This document shows, in pieces, positions 61,701-64,000 of a stretch of DNA of 64,000 nt; position 1 is the stretch's first letter; each line of letters begins with the position of its first letter. The notes under the pieces are model-generated. The model made no database searches, was not told the DNA's origin, and was given only the letters and a program-made list of their open reading frames with translations. This DNA is from G965230065 sp965230065 (GTDB lineage Bacteria > Bacteroidota > Bacteroidia > Cytophagales > Cyclobacteriaceae), in NCBI GenBank assembly GCA_965230065.1, contig OZ245942.1:1302001-1366000 (forward strand), written 5' to 3'. Made by a program: the position numbers and the translations under genes.

Positions 61701-62089
61701 ACCTGAGCAATCAGCAGGGGCAATATGCCGAACGAAATGAATCCCGATTGCCTTTTGAGAGTGTATTTGATATAAAAGTACAACAGGATTTCTTCATCAC
61801 AACTGCTAATGGCAGGCGGCATACTTTGCAGGTTTCCCTGGATATTTTCAACTTCACCAACCTGCTCAACAAAAACTGGGGTGCCCGCTACATTATTAGC
61901 GATAGTGAAGATGAAAACAATAATAATTTCCGCTTGTTAAACTTTGAAGGGTTTGAATACGAAGATGGCAGCTTTACCAACCGCCCGGTCTTTTCTTTCC
62001 AGGATCCGGGAGAAGTTTGGGACTTAGAGCAATCGGGCATCAACAGCGCACGGTGGTCGGCACAAGTGGGAGTGCGGTATATTTTTTAA
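58790..62089 (+). CDS. Oar-like TonB-dependent receptor
   Basis: This 1099-residue outer-membrane protein starts with a signal (NKFLPLLFVCFVSTQWAWSQ). A carboxypeptidase-regulatory-like Ig domain follows (SINGQVLDTNKEAVPGANIT), and then a plug with EQIMSLPTVDRSLNDFTRLT and the Oar-typical YDVTLGGFAGGGINAVTRSG. A long beta-barrel ends in an aromatic C-terminal strand (WSAQVGVRYIF). Oar-type receptors take up large substrates or help secretion with TonB energy. No SusD-like lipoprotein is next to it. The substrate is unknown. An internal start at 58799 is also possible. Confidence 0.9.
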   Translation: MRDMNKFLPLLFVCFVSTQWAWSQGTTTASINGQVLDTNKEAVPGANITAIHQPTGSEYVSVSNVNGLFRLSNLMVGGPYTVTISFVGYEDFIQENISLDLGQTYQINPILSESVTQLVDVVITAGGVIDGNRTGAETTIGEEQIMSLPTVDRSLNDFTRLTPQANLTPGGGVSIAGVNNRFNAIYIDGAVNNDVFGLASSGTNGGQAGISPISVDALEQIQVVVAPYDVTLGGFAGGGINAVTRSGKNNFEGSAYYYFRNEKLTGKTPGDIHNDERTRLDPFSAKLYGFRLGGPIIKNKLFFFVNGEIQREETPLPFSFDGYRGNADEGKINELAGFLDSEYGYNPGGYKDNVRSLDGEKFLVRLDWNINANHKLTARHSYTKGETTVQDRPNNGSIYFFNTGYIFPTTTNSTALELKSNFGSKFSNNLILGLTTVFDDRKLLGDPFPRVEAQDGNATVYFGTDAFSYSNIVDQDVFTITDNFNLYAGKHTFTFGTHNEFFSILNLFTIFSTPQYSFNNAGGETGLQHFLNGAPALSLFGHELPANSGDEVRFGDDADNLAADFSAMQLAFYAQDEFQVNNQLKLTFGVRADIPVFLDDAPQINTQFNTETIPLLEAAGYDLKGAQASRLPKTSVLWSPRVGFNYDLKGDKTTQLRGGLGIFTSRIPWVWPGGIFIRNGLTSSFAVNFDTFQPRPSDWQANLLNLTKPSGDVDLFSENFKYPQVFRTSFAVDQKLPWGLIGTAEFMYTKTINNVDLKNLNRAPATGTLAGADDRPVFNGGSVDPTYGRITLVHNTSKGYTWNITAQVQKPFDNGLTGSLAYSFTRAEALFDGQGFINSTSWRDHHSVMGRNNPMMGRSALDVASRVTGFLSYRKEYLDFMATTLTVVYTGQSGAPYSYIYRDGGMLNNEDSEERNLLYVPANVNEITFGSSEIVDMDEDEDPIFGGVPFSEAEQAAMYAELNEFIDNDDYLSNQQGQYAERNESRLPFESVFDIKVQQDFFITTANGRRHTLQVSLDIFNFTNLLNKNWGARYIISDSEDENNNNFRLLNFEGFEYEDGSFTNRPVFSFQDPGEVWDLEQSGINSARWSAQVGVRYIF

Positions 62090-62140
62090 AAAGGCCAATG
62101 CACAATATTTTCTAACATCAAAAAATGAAATAGAGAGTAG

Positions 62141-62191
62141 AGTAGGCAGTGGCAGCAGCAGTAAGCAGACTGCCAACTGCCACTGCCTACT
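62141..62191. repeat. Perfect 15-bp palindromic repeat upstream of ppc
   Basis: AGTAGGCAGTGGCAG (62141-62155) and CTGCCACTGCCTACT (62177-62191) are exact complements around a 21-base loop containing CAGACTGCC. The repeat lies in the 226-base gap between the receptor and ppc genes and may end the receptor transcript. Confidence 0.8.
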
Positions 62192-62315
62192 GAATCAAAT
62201 CCGTCAGATAGAGAAAGAAATATTCAAGGTGCATAAATCTTAATCTTATGCAGGTTAACCCCTTCTCATTTCACATTTAGCGCATAACAATTTAATATTG
62301 CGGAAAATAAAAACT

Positions 62316-64000
62316 ATGGATAATTCTTCAAGTAGCACTTTACAGGTTTACAATAAAGAAGTAGGCCTGAAATTTCAGTTGTATAATAGCCTCTTTACTG
62401 CCCTTCCTTTCCACCGGGTAGAAAAAACAGGAGTGCTATTATCTATTTTCCTCATCCACTGCGAAGAAGGTTTTGCCAAAGACCAAAGCCCCAAGGAAAT
62501 CGTCAATTCCTTTATGGAGCAGTATACTTCTTACAGAAATGAGGAAGAACAGCTCGCCTTGTTGTTTCGGTTTATTCAATATGCCGAACGCCAGGTAGTG
62601 CTCTTTGATGCGCTGGAAGATGCTTCATTTCGTAAGGTACACGACTTGAGTGGCTCGGGTACGCTGAACCATTTACAGTCAGAAGTAGTACAAAAGCAGG
62701 CACAGGAGCAACTGGCCGAAAAACTTAAAGATTTTTCGGTACGCCTGGTACTCACAGCCCACCCCACGCAGTTTTATCCCTCCGAAGTGCTGGTCATCAT
62801 CAATGATTTGGCACAGGCTATCATTGATGATAATACAGCGCTGGTCAATAGTTATTTGCAGCAATTGGGCAAAACGCCTTTCTTTAAAAAGGAAAAGCCC
62901 ACGCCTTACAACGAAGCCATTAACCTGATTTGGTACCTGGAGAATGTTTTTTATCAGTCTGCCGGGCAAATCCTTTCTTACCTCAAAGACCGTTTTCCCG
63001 AAGCTGTTACTGAAAATAACCATCTGATCCGCCTGGGCTTTTGGCCGGGGGGCGACCGGGATGGCAACCCTTTTGTGAAAGTAGGCACTACCCTGGAGGT
63101 AGCACAGGCTTTGCGTTCTTCGTTAATTAAGTGTTATTACAACGAAGTAAGTGAATTAAAACGAAGGCTTACCTTCAGAGGCGTATCGCAGGTAGTAAGT
63201 GAGTTGGAAGAAAAATTATACCAGAATATCCTGCAACCCGACGAGGCCGAAGAACTCACCCAGGAAGAGATTATCCAAACGCTACAAAAGGTAAGGGATA
63301 CTTTGGTGGAAGACCACGGTGGATTGTTCCAGGATTTGGTTGAAAATATGATGCGGAAAGTGGAGTTGTTTGGTTTATACTTTGCCTCTCTTGACATCCG
63401 CCAGGACAGTTCGGTACATACCGAACTGCTTCAAACCATTGCTGAAAAAACAGAGGCCTTGCCATCAGATTTTAAGGGACTTTCTGAGGATGAAAAAATA
63501 CAGGCACTTTTAAAGGTAAGCAGCACCGTGAATCCGGCTGATTTTGAGAATGAACTGTTCCGCGATACGCTGGAAACCGTCAAAGCCATACAAAAAATAC
63601 AGCAATTTAATGGAGAGGCTGGGTGCCACCGCTACATCATCAGCCACAGCACCAGTGCCCTGGATGTGATGTCAGTATATGGTTTGTTCCTCCTGAGAGG
63701 CTGGCAGCCTGAGCAAATGAGCGTAGACATCGTGCCTTTGTTTGAGTCTATCGAAGACCTGAAAAACGCCCCTGATGTAATGCGGAAGCTCTATGAAATG
63801 GACACTTACCGCCAGCACCTGGGCCGGAGAAACAATACCCAAACGATTATGCTGGGCTTTTCAGATGGCACCAAAGATGGAGGCTACCTGATGGCCAACT
63901 GGAGCATTTACAAAGCCAAAGAAGCCCTGAGTGCGCTTTCTGAAGAATATGATATTCAAGTGGTGTTTTTTGACGGCCGTGGTGGGCCACCAGCCCGCGG
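62316..64000 (+). CDS. ppc: Phosphoenolpyruvate carboxylase, N-terminal part (cut by window edge)
   Basis: The visible 561 residues match PEP carboxylase, which fixes bicarbonate onto PEP to give oxaloacetate. The motif VRLVLTAHPTQFYPSEV holds the catalytic His. GFWPGGDRDGNPFVK binds PEP. The last stretch in view, VVFFDGRGGPPARG, is the conserved FHGRGGxxGRGG-like loop in slightly altered form. The start is the ATG at 62316; no stop occurs before the edge. About 290 residues are missing. With pyruvate carboxylase at the other end of the window, the cell would have two anaplerotic enzymes. Confidence 0.92.
   Translation, partial: MDNSSSSTLQVYNKEVGLKFQLYNSLFTALPFHRVEKTGVLLSIFLIHCEEGFAKDQSPKEIVNSFMEQYTSYRNEEEQLALLFRFIQYAERQVVLFDALEDASFRKVHDLSGSGTLNHLQSEVVQKQAQEQLAEKLKDFSVRLVLTAHPTQFYPSEVLVIINDLAQAIIDDNTALVNSYLQQLGKTPFFKKEKPTPYNEAINLIWYLENVFYQSAGQILSYLKDRFPEAVTENNHLIRLGFWPGGDRDGNPFVKVGTTLEVAQALRSSLIKCYYNEVSELKRRLTFRGVSQVVSELEEKLYQNILQPDEAEELTQEEIIQTLQKVRDTLVEDHGGLFQDLVENMMRKVELFGLYFASLDIRQDSSVHTELLQTIAEKTEALPSDFKGLSEDEKIQALLKVSSTVNPADFENELFRDTLETVKAIQKIQQFNGEAGCHRYIISHSTSALDVMSVYGLFLLRGWQPEQMSVDIVPLFESIEDLKNAPDVMRKLYEMDTYRQHLGRRNNTQTIMLGFSDGTKDGGYLMANWSIYKAKEALSALSEEYDIQVVFFDGRGGPPAR

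Overview
The window reads as a piece of chromosome from a free-living, probably marine or sediment member of the Bacteroidota, most likely the Cytophagia. The reasons are family content and promoter type. There is an Oar-like TonB-dependent receptor, and many exported lipoproteins and Tat-signal dehydrogenases. A LytS-type histidine kinase carries TPR repeats, an AraC regulator carries an N-terminal membrane domain, and promoters fit the Bacteroidota TTTG / TAnnTTTG pattern. No rRNA, tRNA, CRISPR array, prophage or complete transposon was seen.

Layout. 1-8 kb is housekeeping: a pyruvate carboxylase cut by the window edge, hemA, a nitrilase-like amidase, a small NAD(P)-binding epimerase, rimK, an MscS channel and an orphan TRAP solute-binding lipoprotein. 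At 8.03-8.07 kb three perfect DnaA boxes sit within 48 bp. 8-15 kb holds exported proteins: a PAP2 phosphatase, a Cys-rich lipoprotein, a gluconolactonase-like protein, a Gfo/Idh/MocA dehydrogenase and three unknowns, followed by the frameshifted tail of an FtsX-type ABC permease. 15.7-21.9 kb is a forward cluster of four proteins that all carry export signals: a SelA/DgaE-like PLP enzyme, two tandem EF_0837-type amidohydrolases and a sugar-dehydrogenase/cytochrome c fusion. 22-35.5 kb is a polysaccharide-use locus: sulfatase, GH106-like rhamnosidase, GH88/105-like unsaturated uronyl hydrolase, an arabinose/fucose-isomerase-like enzyme, an MFS transporter and a divergent GntR regulator. It has no SusC/SusD pair. 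The enzyme set suggests a sulfated, rhamnose- and uronate-containing polymer such as ulvan or rhamnogalacturonan.

35.6-42.1 kb is a thiamine operon under a TPP riboswitch (thiS, thiC, a thiE/tenI-like gene, thiD, thiE, thiG, thiH) with no thiF. 42.4-49.3 kb holds a second Gfo/Idh enzyme, an orphan TPR-histidine kinase, an ahpC-ahpD peroxide defence operon with an OxyR-like dyad, a brnTA toxin-antitoxin pair whose toxin has an in-frame stop, and a kelch protein. 49.4-51.6 kb pairs a frameshifted saccharopine-dehydrogenase-like gene with a DUF1338/HglS-like gene, which points to lysine catabolism. Then come an aldo/keto reductase, a DUF5615-DUF433 toxin-antitoxin pair, a GH2 glycosidase with an AraC-type regulator, a GNAT acetyltransferase, the Oar-like receptor, and a phosphoenolpyruvate carboxylase cut by the right edge.

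The most unusual layer is non-coding. At least seven palindromic repeat loci lie between or inside genes: 18.8, 23.1/30.6, 24.6, 38.4, 40.8, 56.6 and 62.1 kb. One of them is inserted in frame into the thiE/tenI-like gene. A separate element of about 310 bp with terminal inverted repeats and two long internal stem-loops lies at 42.06-42.37 kb. These repeats and that element are the best candidates for something undescribed. All functional calls come from reading motifs; no search was run.
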